From: Paenibacillus durus ATCC 35681
GTDB lineage: Bacteria > Bacillota > Bacilli > Paenibacillales > Paenibacillaceae
Direction of reading: 5' to 3'
Assembly (NCBI RefSeq): GCF_000993825.1
Contig: NZ_CP011114.1
Span: 4,402,001 to 4,466,000 of the forward strand
DNA: 64,000 nt
Position 1 is the stretch's first letter. Every line of letters begins with the position of its first letter. Under the pieces are notes generated by a model, which saw only the letters and a program-made list of their open reading frames with translations, searched no databases and had not been told where the DNA came from. A program made the translations under genes and the position numbers. Positions 7,670 through 15,854 of this stretch are shown here, one piece after another.

Positions 7670-8692
7670 TCAGAACGAAGACATACGCGGGGTTAACCCG
7701 CAGGCTTCCGCAATGAGCTGATACGATTTCAGCTTGTCCGAAAAGCGGTGCATGACACTTCCGATCATCACTTCCTCGCACCCGAACCGGTCGCAGAGGT
7801 CATGCAGCTGATTTCTGATCTCTTCCGGCGAGCCGACCAGCATGGACCTGCGGCTCTCCTGAACGATATGCTTTTCGTAAGGCGTGTACGGATAAGACAG
7901 CGCGTACTCGATGGAGGGGGTCGGCGCAGACACATGCGTCTTGTCCAGCAGAACCGCCGAGAGGTCCATACTGGAGGCCAGCCGGTCGGCCTCTTCCGCT
8001 GTCTCCGCGCAGGCCACGAACACGGCGACCATTCCTTTGGGCTTAAGCGACAACGGCGATGGGCAAAAACGGCTGCGGTAGGCTGCCATCGCCTCTTCCC
8101 CATCATGAGCGTTAATAAAGCGGGCAAAAGCGAATCCCGTTCCAAGCCCTGCGGCCAATAATGCGCTGTCCTTGCTTGAACCGAGCAGCCAAATTTCCGG
8201 CGCCGAACTGCCGGTTGGCATCGCTTGCAGCCCCGCGAAGCGGTGATGCAGATCCGCCCCGTTATGCAGATAGGCTATCAGATCCTTGACTTGCTCGGAA
8301 AAATTGTCCGGGTCCGCCTTTCCATATTCCTGCAAGGCCCGGACGGCAAGAGCGCCTCCGCCGGCGGCCCGGCCGATCCCCAGATCAATCCGCCCGGGAT
8401 ATAGAGCCTCCAGCACGCGAAAATTCTCCGCGACCTTATACGCGCTGTAGTGCGGCAGCAGGATACCGCCCGAGCCGATCCGGATAGAGGAGGTAACGGC
8501 TGCCAAATGCGCAATAAGCACCTCCGGACTTGACCCGGCAAGACCGGGCGCAAAATGATGCTCGGCCACCCAGAAGCGGGAATAGCCGAGCTTTTCGGCC
8601 TCCTGAGCCAAAATGGCGGTCTGCGCAAGCGCCTCGGCCGGCGTGCTGCCCTCCGATACCGGCGACTGGTCAAGCATACTGAGCTTAATCAT
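7670..8692 (-). CDS. LLM class flavin-dependent oxidoreductase
   Basis: A 340-residue bacterial luciferase-like TIM-barrel protein using FMN. Typical blocks are MLDQSPVSEG at the N-terminus, FWVAEHHF around residue 41, SIRIGSGGILLPHYS around 90 and PGRIDLGIGRAAGG around 118, which also define the MsnO8-like subgroup. The substrate is unknown. The ATG start has AAAGGGAG nine bases upstream. The gene ends only about 20 bp before the -35 region of the downstream yjdF promoter, and no clear terminator lies between them. Confidence 0.88.
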   Translation of the reverse strand: MIKLSMLDQSPVSEGSTPAEALAQTAILAQEAEKLGYSRFWVAEHHFAPGLAGSSPEVLIAHLAAVTSSIRIGSGGILLPHYSAYKVAENFRVLEALYPGRIDLGIGRAAGGGALAVRALQEYGKADPDNFSEQVKDLIAYLHNGADLHHRFAGLQAMPTGSSAPEIWLLGSSKDSALLAAGLGTGFAFARFINAHDGEEAMAAYRSRFCPSPLSLKPKGMVAVFVACAETAEEADRLASSMDLSAVLLDKTHVSAPTPSIEYALSYPYTPYEKHIVQESRRSMLVGSPEEIRNQLHDLCDRFGCEEVMIGSVMHRFSDKLKSYQLIAEACGLTPRMSSF

Positions 8693-8801
8693 AGGCAGAC
8701 TCCCTTTCCATGAAAAAGACGACGGACTCCTTGCAAAAGGCTGCTGTCATCTTTTTCTTCAAATTCGCTTGTTTATGTATTATAGCTTCCGGTCCATAAC
8801 C

Positions 8802-8834
8802 TCAAAAAACCCTCCCGGCAAGCCGGAGAGGGTT
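8802..8834 (-). terminator. Intrinsic terminator of the DUF3243 gene
   Basis: Stem AACCCTC.CCGGC/GCCGG.GAGGGTT followed by TTTTTT on the minus strand. Confidence 0.85.
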
Positions 8835-8856
8835 GAACGCTTGATTCTCCTTTTCC

Positions 8857-9204
8857 TTAGACCCGTTCGGACAACGCCAGCTTAACCAGCATGGAGGCAA
8901 GCTTGCTGCGCTCCTCTTTGCTTCCGACCCTCCACAGCTCCAGAAGCAGCATCTCCTCACTGTTGCGCGGTTCCTCATGAGCCGCCAGGTAATCCGCCAC
9001 CTTCTCCGCCGCCTGAGCTAACTGCGCCTCGCCGAAGCCGATTTTTCTAGCCAATTGAATCCGCTTGCTTAAGTAAGTGCGGAATGCGTCGAAATTACTC
9101 AAGATTTCTTCCCTTTGCCCGGGTTCGATCCGATTGAGTGTCTCCTTCACCAGTCCGATTGCCACGCCACCGTCTTTGCTCACAACATGGTTATGCTCGG
9201 ACAT
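8857..9204 (-). CDS. DUF3243 domain protein (YmfJ-like)
   Basis: A 115-residue acidic helical cytoplasmic protein. The pattern LSNFDAFRTYLSKRI, then QLAQAAEKVADYLAAHEEPRNSEE, then LLELWRVGSKEE, then LASMLVKL fits the DUF3243 family of Bacillus YmfJ. Function is unknown. The ATG at 9204 is chosen for its AAAGGAGG ribosome site; an upstream in-frame extension has no such site. It lies between the VanY-like gene and its own terminator and may be cotranscribed with neither. Confidence 0.8.
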   Translation of the reverse strand: MSEHNHVVSKDGGVAIGLVKETLNRIEPGQREEILSNFDAFRTYLSKRIQLARKIGFGEAQLAQAAEKVADYLAAHEEPRNSEEMLLLELWRVGSKEERSKLASMLVKLALSERV

Positions 9205-9282
9205 GTCGCCAGCCTCCTTTAGCGCTAATAGCGGTTTTACACTATTTAACCGGACCGGGTAAAGGTGAATCAAGGTCAAACC

Positions 9283-10215
9283 TTATTTGGATACCGGCAC
9301 AACGTTATAATATTCCTCCAGCGTAATGCCTCGTTCCGCGATGGAACGGGCGGCTTCCTTACCCACATACCGAACATGCCAAGGCTCGTACATATAGCCC
9401 GTGGAGGCTTCCTTGCCTTCCGGATAACGGATGATATAACCATACTCCGGCGCATGCCGCGCCAGCCAGTCCGCTTCCTTCGTTCCGGCAAAACAGCTCT
9501 CCGCCGCGCATGTGCCGTCCTTGCCGGAAAGGTCGATCGCCAGGCCCGTCTGATGCTCGCTGTATCCGGGAACGGCGCTGTAGGTACGCGCTTTATCCTC
9601 TCCGTCCCGCTCCGCATAGGCGTTGAACAGGCCCTGCTGCGTCTTCTCGGAGCGATAGGCGGAGACCCCCGCCAAATACACGCCGTCCCGCTTCGCGCCC
9701 GCGAACATCTCCTCAAGCGCATGAGCCGCTTCCTTGCGCATCATCCGCTTTTCGATCTTTTCCTTAAATATAAACGGAACGTTGGGATATACCAGATCGG
9801 CCGGCTTGTAATTATCGGGCAGCCCGTACTGCTTGTTCACCATGACGCCGATGCTGTCCGGCTCCGTCGCTGCAAGCTGGGCCTCGCCGCCGCCCTGCGT
9901 CGCCGGGGAGGCTGACGGGGCGGGCGATTCGCCAGCAGGCTGCGTCCCTCCACCGCCCTGCGCCGCCGGGGAGGCTGACGGGGACGGCGATTCGCTAGCA
10001 GGCTGCGTCCCTCCGCTGCCCTGCGTGTCCGCCGGGGAGGCCGACGGGGACGGCGATTCGCCCGGGGGCTGCGCCGCCGCGCCATTCAGGCCAGGCTGAT
10101 TCACGGATGCGGCCCCTCCGCCAATAGATCTTGCCGGTGATGTATATTTCCCTATTCCCCAGCCGACGGCGATAACGGCCAGGAACAGGAGGGGAATCCA
10201 TAAGTTTTTGCGCAT
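9283..10215 (-). CDS. D-alanyl-D-alanine carboxypeptidase, VanY type (M15B)
   Basis: A 310-residue membrane-anchored cell-wall enzyme that trims the terminal D-Ala of peptidoglycan stems. Residues 1-25 form an uncleaved-looking membrane anchor (MRKNLWIPLLFLAVIAVGWG). A Pro/Ser/Gly linker made of three 21-residue repeats follows. The catalytic domain has SAYRS, the zinc motif SEHQTGLAIDL and the second motif EPWHVRYVG near the C-terminus, with all expected His, Asp and Glu ligands. AAGGAGG precedes the ATG at 10215. No vancomycin-resistance genes are nearby, so a housekeeping role is likely. Confidence 0.9.
   Translation of the reverse strand: MRKNLWIPLLFLAVIAVGWGIGKYTSPARSIGGGAASVNQPGLNGAAAQPPGESPSPSASPADTQGSGGTQPASESPSPSASPAAQGGGGTQPAGESPAPSASPATQGGGEAQLAATEPDSIGVMVNKQYGLPDNYKPADLVYPNVPFIFKEKIEKRMMRKEAAHALEEMFAGAKRDGVYLAGVSAYRSEKTQQGLFNAYAERDGEDKARTYSAVPGYSEHQTGLAIDLSGKDGTCAAESCFAGTKEADWLARHAPEYGYIIRYPEGKEASTGYMYEPWHVRYVGKEAARSIAERGITLEEYYNVVPVSK
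9888..10077 (-). repeat. Three 63-66 bp tandem repeats in the VanY-like linker
   Basis: Three in-frame copies (about 9888-9951, 9952-10014 and 10015-10077) encode ESPSPSASPA-type units. The units are nearly identical in DNA, so recent expansion is likely. They act as a wall-spanning spacer between membrane anchor and enzyme. Confidence 0.8.
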
Positions 10216-10255
10216 GATGCTTTCCTCCTTCATAACCGGTAAAGCTGAAGTATAA

Positions 10256-11830
10256 CTATATAGACAGGCCTAGGGCGGCAAATGTTGCAGCCGCCCCCAG
10301 TGCAATTCCTGCCAGGTTGTCGTTATCCTGGCCCCGCTTAACGGCCGCGTCTGCCGCCTTTGCGGCCCGCTTCGCCGCTGCGTCCGCTGCCCCGGCCGCT
10401 AGGACCGGAGGCGGCTGTGCCGGCGCCGCCGTGCCTGCCGCCGCTCCGGGCCTGTCCGCCGCCAGAGGACGGCTTACCCTGCGACGGCCCGCGCCCGCCG
10501 TGCGCGGCGCGTTTGTCCGGCGCCGCGCCATCCTGGCGGCTCCGGCGTCCCGCTCGGCGTCCCGGCTCCGGCCGCCCGCGTCCTTGCCGCGGCCGCTCGT
10601 CCGCGAGCCGCCAGCGAACGGCCCGCGCCCGGTCCGCCCGGCCTCGCGGGCCTCGCCCGCACGGGCGCCGCCGCCCGTGCCCGTGGCGAATTTGGCCTCG
10701 CCGAATTCGCCCTTCTCAAAGCGGCGGCGCTCCAGCCGCTGCGAAATGCCGCGCTCGATCATCTCAAGCCCGGCGCGGTCGCGCGGCGAGGCGAAGGTGA
10801 TCGCGAGCCCCTTGCCCCCAGCCCGGCCGGTCCGGCCGATGCGGTGGATGTAGCTGTCCACGTCCAGCGGCATGTCGTAGTTGAAGACATGGGTTACGCC
10901 TTCCACATCAAGGCCGCGGGCAGCGACGTCCGTTGCGACGAGAAGCTGAAGCTTCGCCTCCCGGAACGTCTTCATGACCGCCTCCCGCTTATTCTGCGAC
11001 AGGTCGCCGTGCAGCTCGTCGCAGTCATAACCTGCTTCCCGCAGAGCGTCGCTCAGCTTCGACACCCGGCGCTTCGTCCGGCAGAAGATAATGGCCAAAT
11101 ACGGCCGGTCCCGTTCGATCAGCGCCTTAAGCGCCTCTTCCTTGGTTCGGTCGGTACATTCGATGACCTGCTGGCGGATATTGTCCAGCGGAATCGGAGA
11201 ACCGCTCTTGATCACAATGTCGAGCGGCTGTTTCATATAGCTGGCCGCAAGCTGCTTGATCGGCTCCGGCATGGTCGCCGAGAACAGCATCGTCTGCCGC
11301 CGCGAAGGGATTGCCGTAATCACGCTCTCTACCTCGTCCAAAAAGCCCATATGCAGCATCTGATCCGCTTCATCGAGCACCAGCATATTTACTCCGCCCA
11401 AAGCCAGTGTCCCCCGGCGCATATGGTCCAGCAGCCTGCCCGGCGTGCCGATAATGAGATGCCTGCCGCCTTCCAGCTTGCGCAGCTGCTTCTCCACATC
11501 CTGTCCACCGTACACCGCCAGAATCTTGATATCGCTCTGGCGCGTAAGCTTCCGCGCTTCCTCCGTAATCTGGAGCGCCAGCTCCCGCGTCGGCGCCATG
11601 ATCAGCGCCTGCGGAACAGGACGGTCCGGCCTGATTTTATCCAATATCGGCAGCAGAAAAGCCAGCGTCTTGCCCGTGCCCGTCTTTGCTCTTGCTATAA
11701 CATCCAGCCCCTGCACGAGCGGCGGAATCGCCTCCGCCTGCACCGGGGTAGCCTGTACAATGCCATTCCCTTTAAGAAGCGCGGTCAGCGCCTCTGAAAC
11801 TCCCAATTCTTTAAAGCCCGGCAATTTCAT
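10256..11830 (-). CDS. DEAD-box RNA helicase, C-terminal tail probably frameshifted
   Basis: An RNA helicase with all motifs: the TPVQAEAIP Q-motif, AKTGTGKT near residue 50, PTRELALQ, TPGRLLDH, VLDEAD, FSAT, ATDVAARGLDVEG and HRIGRTGR. The ATG at 11830 has a GAGGTGA site. After residue about 400 the tail is very GC-rich. In the open frame it turns Ala-rich and ends in a hydrophobic stretch (AGIALGAAATFAAL). A neighbouring frame from about 10550 instead reads a Gly/Arg/Ser tail ending GRKGGRRGR and stops at 10338, as is usual for these helicases. A one-base indel (real or a sequencing error) between about 10540 and 10600 is likely. Confidence 0.85.
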   Translation of the reverse strand: MKLPGFKELGVSEALTALLKGNGIVQATPVQAEAIPPLVQGLDVIARAKTGTGKTLAFLLPILDKIRPDRPVPQALIMAPTRELALQITEEARKLTRQSDIKILAVYGGQDVEKQLRKLEGGRHLIIGTPGRLLDHMRRGTLALGGVNMLVLDEADQMLHMGFLDEVESVITAIPSRRQTMLFSATMPEPIKQLAASYMKQPLDIVIKSGSPIPLDNIRQQVIECTDRTKEEALKALIERDRPYLAIIFCRTKRRVSKLSDALREAGYDCDELHGDLSQNKREAVMKTFREAKLQLLVATDVAARGLDVEGVTHVFNYDMPLDVDSYIHRIGRTGRAGGKGLAITFASPRDRAGLEMIERGISQRLERRRFEKGEFGEAKFATGTGGGARAGEAREAGRTGRGPFAGGSRTSGRGKDAGGRSRDAERDAGAARMARRRTNAPRTAGAGRRRVSRPLAADRPGAAAGTAAPAQPPPVLAAGAADAAAKRAAKAADAAVKRGQDNDNLAGIALGAAATFAALGLSI

Positions 11831-11910
11831 CACCTCGTCATTTTCAAATATATTACAGCGCGTGAATTCGCTTCTGAAGCATCCTCCCGGCACCCTGAAA
11901 CACCATTTAC

Positions 11911-11947
11911 ATTAAAATCGGAAGAACTCCGGCAGGAGCTCTTCCGT
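11911..11947 (-). terminator. Intrinsic terminator of the UbiB-like gene
   Basis: Stem CGGAAGAGCTCC/GGAGTTCTTCCG followed by ATTTTAAT on the minus strand, about 50 bp after the stop. Confidence 0.7.
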
Positions 11948-11999
11948 CCTTGGTTCTTCCTATTTTAACCGTAATTCCCGCCGCCTTAATCCTCTTGCT

Positions 12000-13670
12000 C
12001 TAAAACCGCCCCGATTTAAAAATCGAGTACAGCAGCCAGATGAACATCAACAGCGCAACCACCGAGCCGATCTCGACGGTAGGAAAATTCCACAGCACGG
12101 ACGGTTCCCGGCGCAGCGATGAACCGATAATCAGCCCGACCATAATAATGCTGAAGGCCAGCAGCACAATGCTGAAGGAGAGCCGGTTGCCAATCCGGTC
12201 CAGCTTGCGCAGCAGGCTTTGCAGTTCGGGCACGCCGACCTCCACCTTCAGCCTGCCCTTGCTGATCAGCGCCGACAGCTGTCGGGCTTGTCCAGGCAGC
12301 TCTACAAGGCTTTCGGCAAGCTCCGCAACTCCGCCCCACAGCTTGCGCTGCAGGCGGCTGCTGCTGAAGCGCTGCTTCACAAGCTGCCTGCCAAAAGGCT
12401 CCGCCATTTGAATGATGCTGAAGGAAGGGTCCAAATTGCCCACGACCCCTTCCAGAGTCAGCATCGTCTTCCCCAGCATCGCCAGATCGGGCGGAATCGC
12501 CAGACGATGGCGCCGGGCCACCGCGAACAGATCATTCAGCGCTTTCCCAATGCTGACCTGGCTGAACGGGACGTCATAGTATTCCTCTCTCAGCCGGTCC
12601 ATGTCCTCGTAGAGCGCAGATTGATCCGCATCTTCCGGAATGACGCCAAGGCGCAAAATCGCCCGTACCATAGCTTCCGTATTTTTGCGCATCAGGGCGA
12701 TGATGAGGCTCGACAAATGGTCCCTTGTCTCCTCGCTCAGCCTGCCGACCATGCCGAAATCTATCAGCGCAAGCTTTCCGCTGTCCGTCACCATCACGTT
12801 CCCGGGATGGGGGTCGGCATGAAAGAAGCCGTCGATAAAAATCTGCCTCAGCATAATATCCACCAGACGCTCTGCGGTATCCTTAAGGTTGACCCCCCTG
12901 CTCAGCAGCGCTTCGCGCCGATTCAGCGTAATCCCCTCGACAAACTCCATCGTCAGCACGCGAGAGGAAGAGTAATCCCAGTAAATCGCCGGAATATAGA
13001 CCGATTTATTATCTTCAAGCTGCTGCGCGATTCTCTCGGCGCTCCTGCCCTCCTGGCTGTAGTCCAGCTCGTTCATCAGCGATCTGGAGAATTCCTCCGC
13101 CATCCGGGAGAGACTGTACTGCCTTGCCCAACCCAGCCGCCTCTCGGCAAGCGCCGTCAGATCGCGGAGAATTTCCAGATCGCGGCTCATCATGCGCATC
13201 ACGCCGGGCCGCTGAATTTTGATGGCCACCGGCTGCCCGCCAAGCAGAACGCCGCGGTGGACCTGCCCGATGGAGGCGGCGGCGAGCGGCGTCTCTTCAA
13301 AAGAGTCGAAGATCTCACTGAGCGGCTGATCCAGCTCCTGTTCCAGGATATTCATGGCCGTTTCCGCCGGAAAAGGCGGCACATCATCCTGGAGCTTGAC
13401 CAATTCATTAATGATCGATTCCGGAAGCAGGTCCGATCGTGTGCTGGCAACCTGGCCCAGCTTGACAAAGGTCGGCCCCAAATCCTCCAGCACCAGCCGG
13501 ATTCGCTCTCCCAGCGTCCGGCTGGGGTGCTGGACTTCCTGCGTTACCAGCCGGCGCGGAAGCGACAACACGCGGTACAACCCCAGTTCTTCCACCATAA
13601 AGCCGAAGCCATGGCGCATCAGCGCCATGGCGATGGAACGGTAACGTCCGGCATGTCTAATCCGGACCAT
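12000..13670 (-). CDS. UbiB/ABC1/AarF family atypical kinase
   Basis: A 556-residue membrane-associated protein kinase-like protein, a family linked to quinone or lipid homeostasis. Visible motifs are the ABC1 signature LGPTFVKLGQVASTR, GQVHRG with VAIKIQ (ATP lysine), DPHPGNVM (catalytic loop) and DFGMVG (metal site). Two transmembrane helices close the protein (about 495-545). It starts one base after the stop of the phasin-like gene (TAA-A-ATG) and has no ribosome site of its own, so translation is probably coupled. The pair is therefore likely a functional unit. Confidence 0.9.
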   Translation of the reverse strand: MVRIRHAGRYRSIAMALMRHGFGFMVEELGLYRVLSLPRRLVTQEVQHPSRTLGERIRLVLEDLGPTFVKLGQVASTRSDLLPESIINELVKLQDDVPPFPAETAMNILEQELDQPLSEIFDSFEETPLAAASIGQVHRGVLLGGQPVAIKIQRPGVMRMMSRDLEILRDLTALAERRLGWARQYSLSRMAEEFSRSLMNELDYSQEGRSAERIAQQLEDNKSVYIPAIYWDYSSSRVLTMEFVEGITLNRREALLSRGVNLKDTAERLVDIMLRQIFIDGFFHADPHPGNVMVTDSGKLALIDFGMVGRLSEETRDHLSSLIIALMRKNTEAMVRAILRLGVIPEDADQSALYEDMDRLREEYYDVPFSQVSIGKALNDLFAVARRHRLAIPPDLAMLGKTMLTLEGVVGNLDPSFSIIQMAEPFGRQLVKQRFSSSRLQRKLWGGVAELAESLVELPGQARQLSALISKGRLKVEVGVPELQSLLRKLDRIGNRLSFSIVLLAFSIIMVGLIIGSSLRREPSVLWNFPTVEIGSVVALLMFIWLLYSIFKSGRF

Positions 13671-13671
13671 T

Positions 13672-14040
13672 TTAATCGGTATGCGTATCCGGCGCGATTT
13701 CTTCCACCGGCACCGGCTGCGTTCCTTCTCGGGATAGGCCCTCCAGTTCAGCCAAACGCTGCTCCAGAACGGCTATCCGTTCCTCCAAAGCGGAGATGTC
13801 GCTTTTTGCCGGAACGTTCAAGTCTTTAAGCACGCGCTGCACCTGTTCCTGAACCGCCGATTTTAACGCGCTTCGTTCTTCTTCGCCCCGCTCAATCAGC
13901 CGCTCAACGAGCGCCTTGGATTCCGAGGGAGCCACTTCCCCCCGCTTGACCAGCTCATCAACGGCTTTCTCCACCTTTTCCTTGCTGACAACGGTGAGTC
14001 CCACTCCTAAAGAGATCGCTTTTTTTAACAAATCGCTCAT
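13672..14040 (-). CDS. Phasin-like coiled-coil protein
   Basis: A 122-residue protein resembling the phasin/PhaF-type helical proteins often found beside UbiB-like genes in Firmicutes. It begins MSDLLKKAISLGVGLTVVSKEKVEKAVDELVKRGE, and ends in a heptad-rich coiled coil (SALEERIAVLEQRLAELEG). AAGGAGGAAGAG precedes the ATG. No polyhydroxyalkanoate genes are close, so granule binding is not implied. Coupled translation with the downstream kinase-like gene suggests a partner or regulator. Confidence 0.75.
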   Translation of the reverse strand: MSDLLKKAISLGVGLTVVSKEKVEKAVDELVKRGEVAPSESKALVERLIERGEEERSALKSAVQEQVQRVLKDLNVPAKSDISALEERIAVLEQRLAELEGLSREGTQPVPVEEIAPDTHTD

Positions 14041-14133
14041 AGTCTCTTCCTCCTTGGATTCCGTCTTGCTGTAGGTCTCAGGCAACGATTAGATTATACC
14101 TTACCGGGCGGGGGCGCACAAAAGGAAGATTTT

Positions 14134-14772
14134 CTACTTCCGAAGCGGAATGCGGGCCGCCCATGTGGCTGCTTGCAGCAGCAGGGTATGCACCGCCGGA
14201 TGGCGGAACGTCGGCTCATGATGTCCCGGCATCAGATAGACGACCCGTCCAAGGCCATAGCTGTGGCACCAGCCTGCCGGCCACCACTGTCCGCCCGCCT
14301 CGAACTCGAGCAGCACCGTCTTCTCCGTAAACGGGTCGAATTCGTAGCGGTACGGCTCTTCTTCCAGCGCAAAGCTCCCGACCCCTTCCGTTATATCATG
14401 CTCGCGCGTGCGGAATTCAAGCGGTCCGTATGGCGGATGCCCGGCAAATCTGGCGCCGATCAATTGGGCAAGCTCATTCCGGTTCGCAAGGGACACACCT
14501 GTATGCAGAACAATGAGTCCGCCGCCGCCGGCGACATAGCTCAGCAGTCCGGCCGTCTGCTGCGGAGAGACCGATTCATTCCACAGCTCGTTATATGCGA
14601 TGCACAAATCGTAGCTGCTCAAATTTTCGCTCAGCAGCATTTTTTTATTTTCCGTACACTGGACGGTCATCAAATCGTTTAATATATGGCTGATTTGCTT
14701 ATCCACACCCTGAAGCGGATGGAACCTCGGATGCGTGTATTCGCCGATTAGCAGACATTTTCTTTTATCCAT
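14134..14772 (-). CDS. ThuA domain protein
   Basis: A 212-residue protein of the ThuA (trehalose-utilisation, class I glutamine amidotransferase-like) fold. The conserved features are GGGLIVLHTGVSL, the HDITEGVGSF segment, FDPFTEKTVLLEF and the C-terminal GLGRVVYLMPGHHEPTFRHP. The activity of the family is not established; several members are sugar-metabolism proteins. The ATG at 14772 is supported by GGGGAGG; an upstream start lacks a site. It is a single gene with no sugar operon around it. Confidence 0.85.
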   Translation of the reverse strand: MDKRKCLLIGEYTHPRFHPLQGVDKQISHILNDLMTVQCTENKKMLLSENLSSYDLCIAYNELWNESVSPQQTAGLLSYVAGGGGLIVLHTGVSLANRNELAQLIGARFAGHPPYGPLEFRTREHDITEGVGSFALEEEPYRYEFDPFTEKTVLLEFEAGGQWWPAGWCHSYGLGRVVYLMPGHHEPTFRHPAVHTLLLQAATWAARIPLRK

Positions 14773-14895
14773 AGGGGCCTCCCCGTTTAAGTATCGTCGT
14801 CGATCCATTCATACTGCCTATATTTTAAGGAAAATGATGCCGAATGTCCATTCAAGGAAACGGCATACCGCTTCCGCCGGACCCGTCAGGGCGAT

Positions 14896-14941
14896 ATAAA
14901 AAGAGCATTCCCGCCGGGTTTGGGTGCGGAAATGCTCTTTA
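14896..14941 (-). terminator. Intrinsic terminator of the hemD-like gene
   Basis: Stem AAAGAGCATT/AATGCTCTTT with an inner CCGC/GCGG and a T run on the minus strand. Confidence 0.85.
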
Positions 14942-14968
14942 TTCGCATTGGCATAGCAGACTGCCGGA

Positions 14969-15781
14969 CTAGCTCCGGGCAGCTAAATAGCGGCCAAGCT
15001 CCACGATCATGCTGCCCATCCGTTCCTGCTCCGGCATGATGATCCGCTTCACCCCCGCCTCCTTCAGCGCATCGGACGTAATCCGGCCCACCGAAACCGC
15101 AAGTACTCCGGTCTCAAAAGTGTGAAGCATCGCCTGCAGCTTGCCGCAGCTTAGTGCGTATTCAGCCAGAAAGCGTATCTGCGGAGCGCTGGTGAACGCA
15201 ACGGCATCGACCTTCTCCTCCGTTATCTCAGTCAATAACCGCTCAAGATCCTCCTGCTGCGGAGGCATATGCCGATACGGCAGCACCTGCCGAACCGCTG
15301 CGCCGGCTTCTTCGAGCCAGGCGTTCAGCCGTGGGGCGGGATCGCCGTGCAGCTGAAGAATAACCTCCTTGCCCCGCAGATCGAAGGGCGCAAGGCCGCG
15401 GATGAGACCGGTCGTACTTCCATCATCGTCGCGGACATCCGGAACAAGCCCTCTTTTCTTCAGCGCGTTCACTGTCTTGTAGCCCCGGGCCGCGATCATC
15501 GAGCCTGCCAGAGCTTCTTGCAGACGCTCCTCGATTCCCATGTCTTCCGCCGCCTTGAACAGCGCATCCAGTCCCATGCCGGTTGTCAGAATCGTCCAGT
15601 CGGGAGGATTACTCGTCCAAGACTCCAGCCCTTGACGGAGCTCTTCGCCGTCCAGAAACACGGTGCCCTGAGCGGGCCGCAGCAGTGCGGTGCCTCCCAT
15701 GTTGCTTACCAGCTTCGCCAGCTCCTCCGATTTGCGCGGACCGGCAAGGGCGACGGTGATGCCTGTTAATTGATCTGCCAT
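14969..15781 (-). CDS. Uroporphyrinogen-III synthase (HemD family)
   Basis: A 270-residue two-domain protein that would cyclise hydroxymethylbilane with D-ring inversion in heme biosynthesis. The HemD pattern is seen in LTGITVALAGPRKSEELAKLV at the N-terminus, VLPYRHMPPQ in the middle, DAVAFTSAPQIRFLAEY, and the C-terminal AVSVGRITSDALKEAGV. The ATG at 15781 has AAAGGGAGG upstream. No other hem gene is adjacent, so this may be a second or stand-alone copy. HemD proteins are poorly conserved; the fold call is firmer than the exact activity. Confidence 0.8.
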   Translation of the reverse strand: MADQLTGITVALAGPRKSEELAKLVSNMGGTALLRPAQGTVFLDGEELRQGLESWTSNPPDWTILTTGMGLDALFKAAEDMGIEERLQEALAGSMIAARGYKTVNALKKRGLVPDVRDDDGSTTGLIRGLAPFDLRGKEVILQLHGDPAPRLNAWLEEAGAAVRQVLPYRHMPPQQEDLERLLTEITEEKVDAVAFTSAPQIRFLAEYALSCGKLQAMLHTFETGVLAVSVGRITSDALKEAGVKRIIMPEQERMGSMIVELGRYLAARS

Positions 15782-15854
15782 GATGCTGCCTCCCTTTTTC
15801 TCTCCTTGCTTCTTGCCTAACAGTATACTTGCAAGGAGACTCAAAAAGAAAGCT

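Noticed and set aside
12219..13829. 536-codon plus-strand open frame
   Set aside because: It lies antisense to the clear UbiB-like kinase and phasin-like genes and has no protein-like motif.
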